The notes beneath the pieces were generated by a model, which was given only the letters and a program-made list of their open reading frames with translations, was not told the DNA's origin and searched no databases. This document shows positions 8,494 through 16,876 of a stretch of DNA of 19,233 nucleotides, one piece after another; the stretch's first letter is position 1, and each line of letters begins with the position of its first letter. The position numbers and the translations under genes are program-made. Origin of the DNA: an uncultured Lachnospiraceae bacterium (GTDB taxonomy: Bacteria; Bacillota_A; Clostridia; Lachnospirales; Lachnospiraceae); the NCBI GenBank assembly GCA_905200565.1, contig CAJKKX010000007.1, forward strand, positions 1-19,233, in the 5' to 3' direction.

Positions 8494-9129
8494 CTAAATC
8501 GAGTTCTTTTTGCAAATATCTTCCAGACAGCACCTGTCGCAGAACGGCTTTGTCCTCGCTGTACAGACGTCCCTTCCATGATAAACCAGGCGATGGCAGA
8601 AGTCACTGCCCTCCTTTGGCGGAATGATCTTCCACAGCGCCATCTCCACTTTTTTCGGTTCTTTGATACCGTCCACCAGCCCAATCCGGTTCACCAACCG
8701 AATACAATGCGTGTCCGTTACGATGGCAGGCTCTCCGAATACATCGCCCATAATCAGGTTTGCACTCTTCCTTCCGACTCCCGGAAGCCTTAAAAGCGCG
8801 TCAAAATCCTTCGGTACCTTTCCTCCATATTCATCTCTCAGAATCTTCATGCAGGCGCTGATATCTCTTGCCTTACTTTTCCCCAGGCCGCAGGGTCTTA
8901 CGATCTCCTCGATCTCCTCCGGCGCGGCATTCGCCAGCGCCTCCACATCCGGATATTTCTCATACAGCTTCTCAACTACCACGTTCACACGCGCATCCGT
9001 ACACTGGGCCGCCAGCCGGACGCTGACCAACAGCTTCCACGCCTCGTCATAGTCCAGTGTACATCCCGCATCCGGGTATTCCTTCTTCAATCTTTCAATC
9101 ACTTCCAAAGCCCGTTGTTTTTTCGTCAT
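8494..9129 (-). CDS. nth: Nth, endonuclease III (DNA glycosylase / AP lyase)
   Basis: This base-excision repair enzyme removes oxidised pyrimidines and nicks the DNA at the resulting abasic site. The 211-aa length is typical. The helix-hairpin-helix is LPGVGRKSANLI, with catalytic lysine K121; the catalytic aspartate is D139 in VTDTHCIRL. Four C-terminal cysteines (C189, C197, C200, C206) fit the 4Fe-4S cluster; the first gap is 7 residues rather than the 6 of E. coli Nth. AGGAG lies 9 nt before the ATG. It follows the SH3b membrane protein by 45 nt with no terminator between, so it is probably co-transcribed from the promoter at 9755-9783. Confidence 0.95.
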   Translation of the reverse strand: MTKKQRALEVIERLKKEYPDAGCTLDYDEAWKLLVSVRLAAQCTDARVNVVVEKLYEKYPDVEALANAAPEEIEEIVRPCGLGKSKARDISACMKILRDEYGGKVPKDFDALLRLPGVGRKSANLIMGDVFGEPAIVTDTHCIRLVNRIGLVDGIKEPKKVEMALWKIIPPKEGSDFCHRLVYHGRDVCTARTKPFCDRCCLEDICKKNSI

Positions 9130-9174
9130 TTTCTGTTTCTCCTGTTTCCCAGATCATATTATTATGTACCGCTG

Positions 9175-9702
9175 CTAAAAAAATCTTGCTCCCATGTAGC
9201 CGGTCATTCCATCCACGCTCACCTTATACCAGCCGCCCACATCCTCCAGAAACTGTACGGTCGTTCCAGCCCAGTATTCACCAATAATTTGCGATTCCGT
9301 ACTCGGTTCCGCCCGGAGATAACAGCTTCCCTGCATCGTCAGATACACCGGCTGCGGCTCCGTAGGAGGTTCTGTCTGCGGCTCTGTCTGCGGTTCCGTT
9401 TGTGCTTCTGTCTGTGTTTCTGTCTGCCGCTCCGTAGGAGGTTCTGTAGGAGCTTCTGTCTGTGTCTCCGTGAATTTCTCGCTTTTCTTCTCTGACTCCG
9501 TCTGTTTTTCACTTTCCTTCTGGCTTTCCGGTTCCTTTGCCGTCTCCGTCTGCTTTGTTGTCTCTTTTTGCCCTTTCCCGTCGTTTACTACTTTCGAATA
9601 AATGCTGATTCCAAGAATTGCCGCGCCTATAATCAGAATGATAATAGCAGCCAGCAGAAAATATCTCAGATAATCAGAAAGCCACTCTTTAAAGTCCTTC
9701 AT
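9175..9702 (-). CDS. Single-pass membrane protein with Thr/Glu/Pro stalk and C-terminal SH3b domain
   Basis: The 175-aa protein has a short cytoplasmic N-terminus, one membrane helix at about 15-36 (LLAAIIILIIGAAILGI), a repetitive charged stalk at about 45-118 rich in TE, TEP and TEAP units, and an SH3b-like domain at about 120-175 (CYLRAEPSTESQIIGEYWAG then GGWYKVSVDGMTGYM). Such domains often bind peptidoglycan or cell-wall peptides, so a cell-wall sensor or tether is a reasonable inference; no catalytic domain is present. GAGGAG lies 8 nt before the ATG, with a second GGAG closer in. It is first in a probable two-gene unit with nth. I do not recognise a named family for the whole protein. 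Confidence 0.8.
   Translation of the reverse strand: MKDFKEWLSDYLRYFLLAAIIILIIGAAILGISIYSKVVNDGKGQKETTKQTETAKEPESQKESEKQTESEKKSEKFTETQTEAPTEPPTERQTETQTEAQTEPQTEPQTEPPTEPQPVYLTMQGSCYLRAEPSTESQIIGEYWAGTTVQFLEDVGGWYKVSVDGMTGYMGARFF
9355..9560. repeat. Degenerate short tandem repeat coding the TE/TEP stalk
   Basis: The stalk of the SH3b protein is coded by imperfect 6- and 12-bp units of the TCTGTCTGCGGC type (plus strand), giving runs of Thr-Glu-X-Pro/Gln. The units are varied enough to read as an old expansion rather than a recent slippage tract. Confidence 0.6.
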
Positions 9703-9754
9703 TCTCCTGTCTCCTCTCCATTTTCAGCCTCATATGCAACTGTTGCTGATACTC

Positions 9755-9783
9755 ATTCTAGCACAATTTTTCGACATTGTGAA
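9755..9783 (-). promoter_or_regulatory. Promoter of the SH3b protein-nth unit
   Basis: TTCACA (9783-9778) and TAGAAT (9760-9755) are 17 bp apart on the minus strand, about 50 nt ahead of the SH3b protein start. The -35 begins just past the terminator hairpin of the upstream dehydrogenase gene. Confidence 0.65.
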
Positions 9784-9787
9784 CATA

Positions 9788-9841
9788 GAAAACAGCTTAC
9801 ATGTTCCGGTATTTATACCTTCTGACATGTAAGCTGTTTTC
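9788..9841 (-). terminator. Long perfect hairpin terminating the D-lactate dehydrogenase gene
   Basis: GAAAACAGCTTACATGT (9788-9804) and its exact complement (9825-9841) form a 17-bp stem. The 20-nt loop contains GGTATTTATACC, which can fold into a small nested stem. On the minus strand it starts 16 nt past the dehydrogenase stop and ends in TTTTC, consistent with an intrinsic terminator, though the T-tract is short. Confidence 0.75.
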
Positions 9842-9857
9842 TTATCTCAAAACCTGA

Positions 9858-10847
9858 TTACAGCTCGTTCCCGTTCTTTCTGCCCTCTACAAACGCCTGC
9901 GCATTATCCAGCGTTGTATGGCTGATCGCTTCTAATGCCTCCTTTGTAAGGAACCCCTGGTGGGAGGTAACCATCACATTCGGGAATGACAAAAGCCTTG
10001 CCATCGTGGAATGCCCCAGAATTTGTTCCGACATATCTTCATAAACGCTTCCCGTTTCTTCCTCGTATACATCCAGACCTACTGCAAAAAACTTCCCGTC
10101 ACGGATTCCCTGTACCAGGTCCATCGTTTTGATTAATGCCCCTCTCGAAGTATTTACCAGAATCACACCATCCTTCATCTTATTGATTGTTTCGGTATTA
10201 ATCATGTGGTAATTCTCTTCAAAAAGCGGGCAGTGAAGGGAAATCAGATCCGACTCTGCCAAAAGATGTTCAAAATCCACATACTCCAGAAAATCCAGAG
10301 ACGGATTCTGATACATGTCATAGCCGATGACTCTCATACCAAATCCATGACAGATTCTTGCCATCGCCGCTCCGATTTTTCCTGTACCTACGATTCCCGC
10401 TGTCTTTCCATATAAATTCACTCCCATCAGCCCACTCAGGCTGAAATCATTTTCACGTCCTTTAACATAAGCTTTGTGCATATGGCGGTTCGCCGTCAGA
10501 ACCAGCGCCATCGCATGTTCCGCCACTGCTTCCGGAGAATAGCTTGGCACACGCATCACAGTCATTCCAAACTTTGCCGCCTGCTCCAGATCTACATTAT
10601 TAAATCCCGCACATCGCATCAAAATCAGCTTAACGCCACATTCATGCAGAATCCCGATTGTCTCTGTCCCCAAATCCATATTCACAAACGCACATACCGC
10701 TTCGTATCCATCTGCCAGCCTTGCAGTTTCCGGCGTCAGATTCGGCTCAATAAAATGGATATCCAGGTCATGATAATTTTCTTTCTCCAAGAATTTCCTG
10801 AAAAATGTTTCGTCATAGCTTTTCGTCCCAAAAAATAAGATACGCAT
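9858..10847 (-). CDS. ldhA: D-lactate dehydrogenase (D-2-hydroxyacid dehydrogenase family)
   Basis: This NAD-dependent cytoplasmic enzyme interconverts pyruvate and D-lactate and so regenerates NAD+ in fermentation. The 329-aa length suits the D-LDH branch. The nucleotide-binding loop GTGKIG is at 154-159, with an acidic residue for NAD (D177 in IGYDMYQN) after it. The catalytic triad is visible as R235 in NTSRGALI, E264 in DVYEEE, and H296 in VTSHQGF. AAGGAGG lies about 6 nt before the ATG. It sits 175 nt downstream of rpiB and appears to have its own promoter with a Rex-like operator (10969-10986). A different 2-hydroxyacid substrate remains possible, but the N-terminus MRILFFGTKSYDE is characteristic of D-LDH. 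Confidence 0.9.
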   Translation of the reverse strand: MRILFFGTKSYDETFFRKFLEKENYHDLDIHFIEPNLTPETARLADGYEAVCAFVNMDLGTETIGILHECGVKLILMRCAGFNNVDLEQAAKFGMTVMRVPSYSPEAVAEHAMALVLTANRHMHKAYVKGRENDFSLSGLMGVNLYGKTAGIVGTGKIGAAMARICHGFGMRVIGYDMYQNPSLDFLEYVDFEHLLAESDLISLHCPLFEENYHMINTETINKMKDGVILVNTSRGALIKTMDLVQGIRDGKFFAVGLDVYEEETGSVYEDMSEQILGHSTMARLLSFPNVMVTSHQGFLTKEALEAISHTTLDNAQAFVEGRKNGNEL

Positions 10848-10921
10848 ATAATACCTCCTTACACTTCATCATAGATTTCCTGTTTCCTTTGCAAGTCTGT
10901 GAGTATTCTTTGTATATAAGA

Positions 10922-10986
10922 AGTATAATATGCGCATCCCAAAAAAGATAGGCTGATTTTTTACAGAATTGATATTTTTTTAACAA
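10922..10986 (-). promoter_or_regulatory. Promoter region of the D-lactate dehydrogenase gene with Rex-like operator
   Basis: TTGATATTTTTTTAACAA (10969-10986) matches 12 of the 14 fixed positions of the clostridial Rex operator TTGTTAANNNNTTAACAA. Rex senses the NADH/NAD+ ratio and commonly controls lactate dehydrogenase genes. On the minus strand TTGTTA (10986-10981), inside the site, and TAAAAA (10963-10958) are 17 bp apart; a second option is TATCTT (10950-10945) with TATACT (10927-10922). Which promoter is used cannot be decided here. Confidence 0.55.
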
Positions 10987-11022
10987 TCTTTTTTGGTCAA
11001 AATATCCAACCAGAATGCTATT

Positions 11023-11475
11023 TTATTGTTCCTTCTGTTTTTCTTCAATCTCTGTAAAATACGAAACACGTTTCTCGTGCCTGCCGCCTTCATATTCAGC
11101 ATTCAGCCAGCAGTCTACAATCATCTTTGCCGTTTCAATGCCAATGATCCGCGCGCCAAACGCAAGTATGTTGCTGTTATTATGCTGCTTTGAGAGCTGG
11201 GCGGTCAGCGGCTCACTGCACACACATGCGCGTATGCCGTTCACCTTATTGGCCGCTATCGAGATGCCCACGCCTGTACCGCAGATAAGGATTCCATAAT
11301 CTGCCTCTTTTGATGCGACGAGATTTGCGACTTTCTCTCCAAATTCTGCATAATTACAGCTTTCGTTCGTATCCGTTCCTACATTTATCATCTCATATCC
11401 TTTTGCATTCAGATATTTGACAATTTCATTTTTCATTTCAACCGCAGCATGGTCATTGCCAATCGCTATTTTCAT
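11023..11475 (-). CDS. rpiB: RpiB, ribose-5-phosphate isomerase B (LacA/LacB superfamily)
   Basis: RpiB interconverts ribose-5-phosphate and ribulose-5-phosphate in the pentose phosphate pathway; relatives isomerise allose- or galactose-6-phosphate. The 150-aa length is typical. Visible active-site features are GNDHA (D8, H9), the catalytic cysteine C65 in ILICGTGVGIS, the anion-binding GTGVG loop, FGARIIG, and R132, H133 and R136 in GGRHEKRV. GGAGG lies 6 nt before the ATG, right after the stop of the upstream GH2 gene, only 13 nt away, so the two are very likely co-transcribed. The sequence looks like RpiB rather than LacA or LacB, but next to a galactosidase a role on another sugar phosphate is worth considering. 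Confidence 0.92.
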   Translation of the reverse strand: MKIAIGNDHAAVEMKNEIVKYLNAKGYEMINVGTDTNESCNYAEFGEKVANLVASKEADYGILICGTGVGISIAANKVNGIRACVCSEPLTAQLSKQHNNSNILAFGARIIGIETAKMIVDCWLNAEYEGGRHEKRVSYFTEIEEKQKEQ

Positions 11476-11488
11476 CTTCGTCCTCCAT

Positions 11489-14400
11489 CTATTTCACAAT
11501 TTTCACTGTGGGTTTCTGACCTTTCCCTTTCAGAAGCCTGCGGTATTTCTTCCACTGCTTTTTGACGACTTTAATTTTGCATGATGGATGAATATTCCGC
11601 AGGGCGCCTTTTCCCACTTTTTTGAGCCCTTTCGCTTGTATCACGATTCTCTTAAGCTTCCTGTCTCCTGCAAAAGCCGCCTTTCCAATCGCCGTCACAT
11701 TGCTCCCAATCGTTACCTTTGTCAGCTTCTTATTATTTTTACATGCGCCGGATGCAATCGCCGTAACCTTGAATGTCACACCCTGAATCGTTACTTTTGC
11801 CGGAATCATCAGACGTTTCAGATTCTTCTTCTTTGGCTTCATAAACGTAACGGTTCCATTCGTCCGGTCTGACTTTGTAATTTTATACCATGAATTTTTT
11901 ACAAGGTGTAGACTTCCTTTTTTGGGAAGTTCATCTTCAGTATCCGGCTTTTCTGTTTCTATCGGTTTTTCCGTCTCTACAGGCTTTTCTGTTTCCTCCG
12001 GCTCCTTCTCTTTCAATGCAAGCAATGCTGCTTTCAGATTCTCCATCGCCGCTTTGATTTCCGATACGGTAGCATTCGAATTGTTCAGAATACTTTCTGC
12101 TGCCGCCTTTGCTTCCGTCAGTTTTTCAAAAGAATCCGCCGTGTAGTCTGACTCCTGCTTTTCCCCTGCTTCTCCGAGGACGTCCTGAAGTTGTTCTCTG
12201 CTTTTGGTAAGTTCCTCATTTACCGGTTCCCTCTGCTCCAATCCGTCCATTGCCGCCCGCAGTTTTGCCAGCGCATCGCTGATTTGCTGCTCTGTAGCAT
12301 TTGAAAGATTCAAAATTCCTTCTGCGGCTTCTCTGGCTTCTTCTAATCTCGCAAAAGATTCCTCCGTATAGTCTGCTTCTTCTTTTGTCGCCGCTTCCCT
12401 GATTGCAGCCGTTAACTGCGCAAGAAGCTCTGTCGTATCCGGTTTCTCTTCCGTCTTTTCTTTCAGATTAAGAATCGCCGTATTAAGATTTTCCAGTGCT
12501 TCCTCAATTTCTTCCTTTTCCGGTTCCTGCCCTGCGAGCACTTCTCTTGCCCTTTTCAGCGCAGTCTCCATCGTGCTATAGGTCGTCGCCGTATACTTTG
12601 ACGCATCTTTCGCCTCCGCCTCTGCAACAGCCTGTGCCAACTGTCTTAAAATTTCTGTGTTATCCGGCTTTTCTTCCGGCCTGTCCTCCAGCCTGTTTAT
12701 GGCTGTCTGCAAATTTGTCAAAGCATCCTCAAGCTCTTTTCTGGTGGCGTTCTGCTTTGCAAGTACTGCCTGCGCCGCCTCCTTTGCCGTCTGCATCGCC
12801 TGATAAGAATCTTCGGTATACTTCTCCTCTTCCTTGCTTCCTGCATTCTCAATAGCCGCTGTAAGCTTCTGCCTTGCCGCCGCGATTTTTTCCTCTTCCG
12901 TCTTGTCCGACCTTGTAAGCGTATACTTTTTCGAACTCTTTCCATCTTCAGACGCGGTAAGAATCACCACCTTATCATTCTTTGCAGGAAGAATTGTAAC
13001 TGCTGCATTCTGGCTGTTGGACACGGTAATATTTTCCAATGTCTCCACTTCATATTCCGTTTCTTTTGGATCAAATCCTGGAATCGCTGTGCCTCCGGTA
13101 CTGATGCCATCCAGAGCTGCTGAAGTATTCGCGATATAGGAATAGCTGGTCGCCATAACCTCGATTTCCGTAACTCCTATAAACGGATGGCTTCCCACCT
13201 GTCTTTCCTTCATCACGATCTGAATTGCAACCGGATTTACAGAAGTATTCAGGTTATAAAGATAACCATTTTCACTCTGCCCGGATACGTTTGTAAGCGA
13301 AACAGGGGCTGCATAACCGATGGCTGCATAATTTATCCCGTCCAGAGAATACCTGAACGTAATCTCTTCCGGCTCTCCATAGCCATTTGCGTCATGATAA
13401 TAATACATCTTGATTGCCGTAACCGTATGCGCCGTGTCCCATCTCAGAGTGATGATCGGATCACTGCCTGTCGCATCGTTCCAGTTTGTCCAGCGCTGCG
13501 CCGTACCATCGGCAGCCGGACTGTATTTCACTCCGTTATTCAGCGATGCCAGCGTATCTGCGGTAGGATTACAGCTTTCCGTCATGGAGCTCGCATCAGG
13601 CGCAATGTTTTCCAGTTCTCCCGCAATCGGTTCCACTACACGAATACTTGCCGTTACCGGGTAAGTATTTCCGAGCGCCGCCACATTTCCCGAAATAGAA
13701 ACCAGCGTTCCTGCTGCCGCAAAACTGCTTTCTTTTACGTTGCTCATATCCCATGTGACCGGAAATTCCTCAAACTCACCGCCATCGGAATCATAAGTCA
13801 TAGCGGTATCCGGAAGCACAGGTACTTCCCCTGGCTGGGTAATTGCAGAATAATTCGCCGCTCCTGCAATTTCATCATATACGTGAACAGTGATATAAAC
13901 ACCGATATTTTCTTTTCCATCGGATACCGTGCCCTCTTCCAAAAAGAATCCCGGCGTCTGAAGATTTGCTCTGTCATAAGCGCTCCAGCTTACCGAAGCT
14001 TCCTTTGCGGCGCCGTCCGCATAAGAAACCGTCACCTTCTCAGGAAGCGAAAGCCCTGTGGTTCCCAGCGGTGCATAGCAGTGCCTGGACATCCGATAGC
14101 TGATGATTCCATTCGCCGTCTGCTGTTCTGCCTGCTTTGTAGTGACAGACACGGAAGCCCCCGTCAATCCGCTTGAGGAAATATTAACACGAAAACTTCC
14201 CGCTTCCGTGGTGGAACGAACGATTGCGAGCGCTTTTCCGGCATAAGCCTTTATGTGCGCGGAAGTCGTACTGGTCAGAACCGACGCCTGCTGGTATTTT
14301 TCTGTCGTTGCCTGATCGCCATTGTCTACACCCACGATTTCCCCGTTTCCCTCTAATGTAAAGGTAATCTCGTTCGCTGCCGTTGTATCCAGCTTTCCGC

Positions 14401-16849
14401 TCGCATCCGTCACATCTACCGAAATATAGGAAAGACTGCTTCCATCCGCAAAAATCTCTTCTGTCTTTTCTTTTACCACCAGTTTATTGACTGCGCCCGG
14501 AGTAGATACCGTGCGGTTTCCTTTACAGGTATCTGTAATTTCTGTTCCTTTCTCATCATAAGCCCTTGCGGAAATCGTTCCTGACGCATAGGTAACATTG
14601 AATACCGCATACAGGGATGTGCTGCCTGAACCGGATGATGTAGTGCATACACTACTGTTATTCGTCTGTGTCGTGTAGGTATAGTAAACGTGTCCCGCAT
14701 CTGTCGTATTTTTCGTGCGGTTAGCGGTTCCGATCTTGGTTCCGTTTCGATACAGATCGACCCTTGCCGCATTGGAATATACCCATACCGGCGTCTTTCC
14801 ACTTGTGGTCATCATATTATCACTGTCCCACGCCGTCACAAGATGCAGGGTATTCTCTTTCTGGTTCCACTGGCTGCGATAAAGATAATAGGTATCCTTC
14901 GGAAATCCGGCCGTGTCAACGATGCCGAAATAACTGCTGTTCGGAACTGCCCCCTGCCCGGATACACTCCCCGTTCCGGTTCCGTTATACGGCGTTGGTT
15001 CCCCGATGTAATCGAAACCTGTCCATACACATTCTCCTGCGATATAGTCCCTTGTCATGACATTCCACATCGAGTCATGCGCCGTCTTTCCCCAACCTAC
15101 CGTAGAGGTATCATAAGAGGTCAGGTGCAGCTTTCCATCCGCATCTGAATTATTATTCTGTGAAACATAAATCCCCCGGCTGTTGGTAGCGGATGCCGTC
15201 TCACTGTAAAGCATGACGGGATATGTATTTTTCAAAGAATCCAGTTCGGAAATGGAGCCATAATTAAACCCAACGACCCCGCCTGCATCGTAAATATTGC
15301 GCCCCACCTGTCCGGTCACGCCTCCAGTCGTTCTCCGATTATCGCCAAAGGTCACCGGATGCGCCGTATCTTCCTGTTCTATCCACTGAATCAGGTTTTG
15401 GCTGATCGTTCCATAATCCGAAGTATCACCGGACGCGCCTTCTGTAATCTCATTTCCGAGGGACCACAGGAGGATCGAGGCATCATTCCTGTCACGTCTG
15501 ACCATAGATTTGATCGCAAACTCCGCCCAGGTCATAGAACTGCTGCCGCCGATCACTTGATTATCCGATGTAAGATTTACATTAAAATGCGTGGAAAAGT
15601 CACTGCTGTTTCCGTTCTTCGGACGCGACCATCCATCAAACGCCTCCTCAATGACCAGAATCCCCAGTTCATTACAAAGGTCGATAAAGTTTTCCGCATA
15701 CGGATTATGCGTCGCACGAATCGTATTGACTCCCATATCTTTCAGAATTGTAAGCTGTCTCCGCATAGCGTCCCCATACGCCGCGGAACCCAGCGCCCCC
15801 TGGTCATGGTGCATACACACACCATTCAGCTTTACGTTCTCTCCGTTCAGCCTGAAGCCAACATTCGCCACAAACTCATACCACTTAAATCCAAATTCCG
15901 TATCATAAGTATCCAGTATGACGCCGTTCTTAAGAATATCTGTACGTACGACATAAAGGTTCGGCGCATCGAAAGACCACAGCTTGGGCGAAGAGACTGC
16001 CGGATTCGCATTGACGGTAACAGACGCACCCTCTCTTACCGTAACAGCCGTCTCCGCACTGGCTACCGCTTCTTTTTTGTTCTTTTCGAATATCGTATTG
16101 CGAACCGTTACGTTTGCTGCGCCTGTACCATCATTCTGCACCTCTACCGCCACATTCACCGTACCGTCGCTTCCGTTGCTGTTTTTCAGGTTCGGCGTTG
16201 TAACATAAGTACCGTTTAATGCGACGTGTACCGGATCTGTAATCACCAGCTTCACATCACGGTAAATACCGCTGCCCGAATACCAGCGGCTCGACGGCAC
16301 ATTATTTACTGCCTGTACTGCGATCACATTTTCGGTAACTCCATCGCAGGTAATGTAATCTGTAATATCAAATGCAAAAGATGTATAGCCGTAATGATTC
16401 TCTCCGACTTTCGTCCCATTTATATATACATATGCGTGAGAATATACGCCGTCAAAATTCAAAACCACATTTTTCCCGTTACAGGATGCCGGAAGCGTAA
16501 ACTTCTTGCGATACCAGCCGGTTCCTCCAGGAAGAAAGCCGCTCTCTGCCTCGCCGCTCGTTGTAAAAGTCTGAGAAATACTAAAATCATGCGGCAGTCT
16601 CACATTCTTCCAGGAAGAATCATTAAACTGCACGTTCTGGGCATCCGACGATTTCCCAAGATAAAATTTCCAGTCATCATTAAACAGTGTGGAGCGCTCC
16701 GACCCATAACTGCCTACCACATTATCCTGTTCCTCCGTAAAAATGACATTCCCCCCCGCTGCTGCCACAACATTTCGGACAGGAACAGCCGGAATGCTCA
16801 CAAGCAGGGAAAGCATGACGGCTAATATCTTTTTTGCCCGTTGTCTCAT
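11489..16849 (-). CDS. Secreted multidomain GH2 beta-galactosidase-like enzyme (paralog 2, about 1786 aa)
   Basis: This is a second predicted extracellular GH2 enzyme, closely matching the gene at 3778-8361. Numbered from the chosen start: signal peptide about 1-30; GH2 N-terminal domains about 50-315; TIM barrel to about 640 with acid/base E467 (WSLGNE) and nucleophile E550 (YSETASATNSRG); DUF4982-like 655-745; invasin/Ig-like 785-900; two Big_4-like 920-1072; discoidin/CBM-like 1080-1232; cadherin-like 1240-1312; four FIVAR repeats (about 1322-1387, 1400-1462, 1474-1537, 1548-1612); an ETEKP linker; an LRR_5-like tail 1650-1786. An in-frame ATG at 16873 exists, but the one at 16849 is preferred: its N-terminus MRQRAKKILAVMLS aligns with the paralog's MKQRTKKLMAVMLS and GAGGAGG lies about 11 nt upstream. 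It sits between mscL (27 nt) and rpiB (13 nt). Confidence 0.9.
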   Translation of the reverse strand: MRQRAKKILAVMLSLLVSIPAVPVRNVVAAAGGNVIFTEEQDNVVGSYGSERSTLFNDDWKFYLGKSSDAQNVQFNDSSWKNVRLPHDFSISQTFTTSGEAESGFLPGGTGWYRKKFTLPASCNGKNVVLNFDGVYSHAYVYINGTKVGENHYGYTSFAFDITDYITCDGVTENVIAVQAVNNVPSSRWYSGSGIYRDVKLVITDPVHVALNGTYVTTPNLKNSNGSDGTVNVAVEVQNDGTGAANVTVRNTIFEKNKKEAVASAETAVTVREGASVTVNANPAVSSPKLWSFDAPNLYVVRTDILKNGVILDTYDTEFGFKWYEFVANVGFRLNGENVKLNGVCMHHDQGALGSAAYGDAMRRQLTILKDMGVNTIRATHNPYAENFIDLCNELGILVIEEAFDGWSRPKNGNSSDFSTHFNVNLTSDNQVIGGSSSMTWAEFAIKSMVRRDRNDASILLWSLGNEITEGASGDTSDYGTISQNLIQWIEQEDTAHPVTFGDNRRTTGGVTGQVGRNIYDAGGVVGFNYGSISELDSLKNTYPVMLYSETASATNSRGIYVSQNNNSDADGKLHLTSYDTSTVGWGKTAHDSMWNVMTRDYIAGECVWTGFDYIGEPTPYNGTGTGSVSGQGAVPNSSYFGIVDTAGFPKDTYYLYRSQWNQKENTLHLVTAWDSDNMMTTSGKTPVWVYSNAARVDLYRNGTKIGTANRTKNTTDAGHVYYTYTTQTNNSSVCTTSSGSGSTSLYAVFNVTYASGTISARAYDEKGTEITDTCKGNRTVSTPGAVNKLVVKEKTEEIFADGSSLSYISVDVTDASGKLDTTAANEITFTLEGNGEIVGVDNGDQATTEKYQQASVLTSTTSAHIKAYAGKALAIVRSTTEAGSFRVNISSSGLTGASVSVTTKQAEQQTANGIISYRMSRHCYAPLGTTGLSLPEKVTVSYADGAAKEASVSWSAYDRANLQTPGFFLEEGTVSDGKENIGVYITVHVYDEIAGAANYSAITQPGEVPVLPDTAMTYDSDGGEFEEFPVTWDMSNVKESSFAAAGTLVSISGNVAALGNTYPVTASIRVVEPIAGELENIAPDASSMTESCNPTADTLASLNNGVKYSPAADGTAQRWTNWNDATGSDPIITLRWDTAHTVTAIKMYYYHDANGYGEPEEITFRYSLDGINYAAIGYAAPVSLTNVSGQSENGYLYNLNTSVNPVAIQIVMKERQVGSHPFIGVTEIEVMATSYSYIANTSAALDGISTGGTAIPGFDPKETEYEVETLENITVSNSQNAAVTILPAKNDKVVILTASEDGKSSKKYTLTRSDKTEEEKIAAARQKLTAAIENAGSKEEEKYTEDSYQAMQTAKEAAQAVLAKQNATRKELEDALTNLQTAINRLEDRPEEKPDNTEILRQLAQAVAEAEAKDASKYTATTYSTMETALKRAREVLAGQEPEKEEIEEALENLNTAILNLKEKTEEKPDTTELLAQLTAAIREAATKEEADYTEESFARLEEAREAAEGILNLSNATEQQISDALAKLRAAMDGLEQREPVNEELTKSREQLQDVLGEAGEKQESDYTADSFEKLTEAKAAAESILNNSNATVSEIKAAMENLKAALLALKEKEPEETEKPVETEKPIETEKPDTEDELPKKGSLHLVKNSWYKITKSDRTNGTVTFMKPKKKNLKRLMIPAKVTIQGVTFKVTAIASGACKNNKKLTKVTIGSNVTAIGKAAFAGDRKLKRIVIQAKGLKKVGKGALRNIHPSCKIKVVKKQWKKYRRLLKGKGQKPTVKIVK
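12014..12886 (-). repeat. Four tandem FIVAR repeats within GH2 paralog 2
   Basis: Four diverged units of about 65-75 residues each carry a Y(T)-x-x-(S/T)(Y/F) motif (YTEDSY, YTATTY, YTEESF, YTADSF) followed by an A-x-x-x-A-x-x-(I/V)L helix and an L-x-x-A helix. Glu/Pro/Asp-rich linkers separate the earlier units. Paralog 1 has only one such unit (about 4228-4425). Extra copies would lengthen the stalk between the catalytic part and the C-terminal module. Confidence 0.8.
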
Positions 16850-16876
16850 CCTGAAATTTTCCTCCTCTTCCATCCT

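Noticed and set aside
11915..11929. ELPKKG in GH2 paralog 2 as a sortase LPXTG-type signal
   Set aside because: It has Lys in place of Thr and is followed by about 140 residues of LRR-like domain rather than a hydrophobic segment and basic tail at the C-terminus.
13187..14176. A 329-codon plus-strand ORF inside GH2 paralog 2
   Set aside because: It is antisense to a clearly coding region whose domains explain the sequence; its product is Arg/Ile/His-rich with no recognisable domain.
16850..16873. Earlier in-frame ATG for GH2 paralog 2
   Set aside because: It would put eight acidic residues before the signal peptide and has no good ribosome site; the paralog starts at the position equivalent to 16849.
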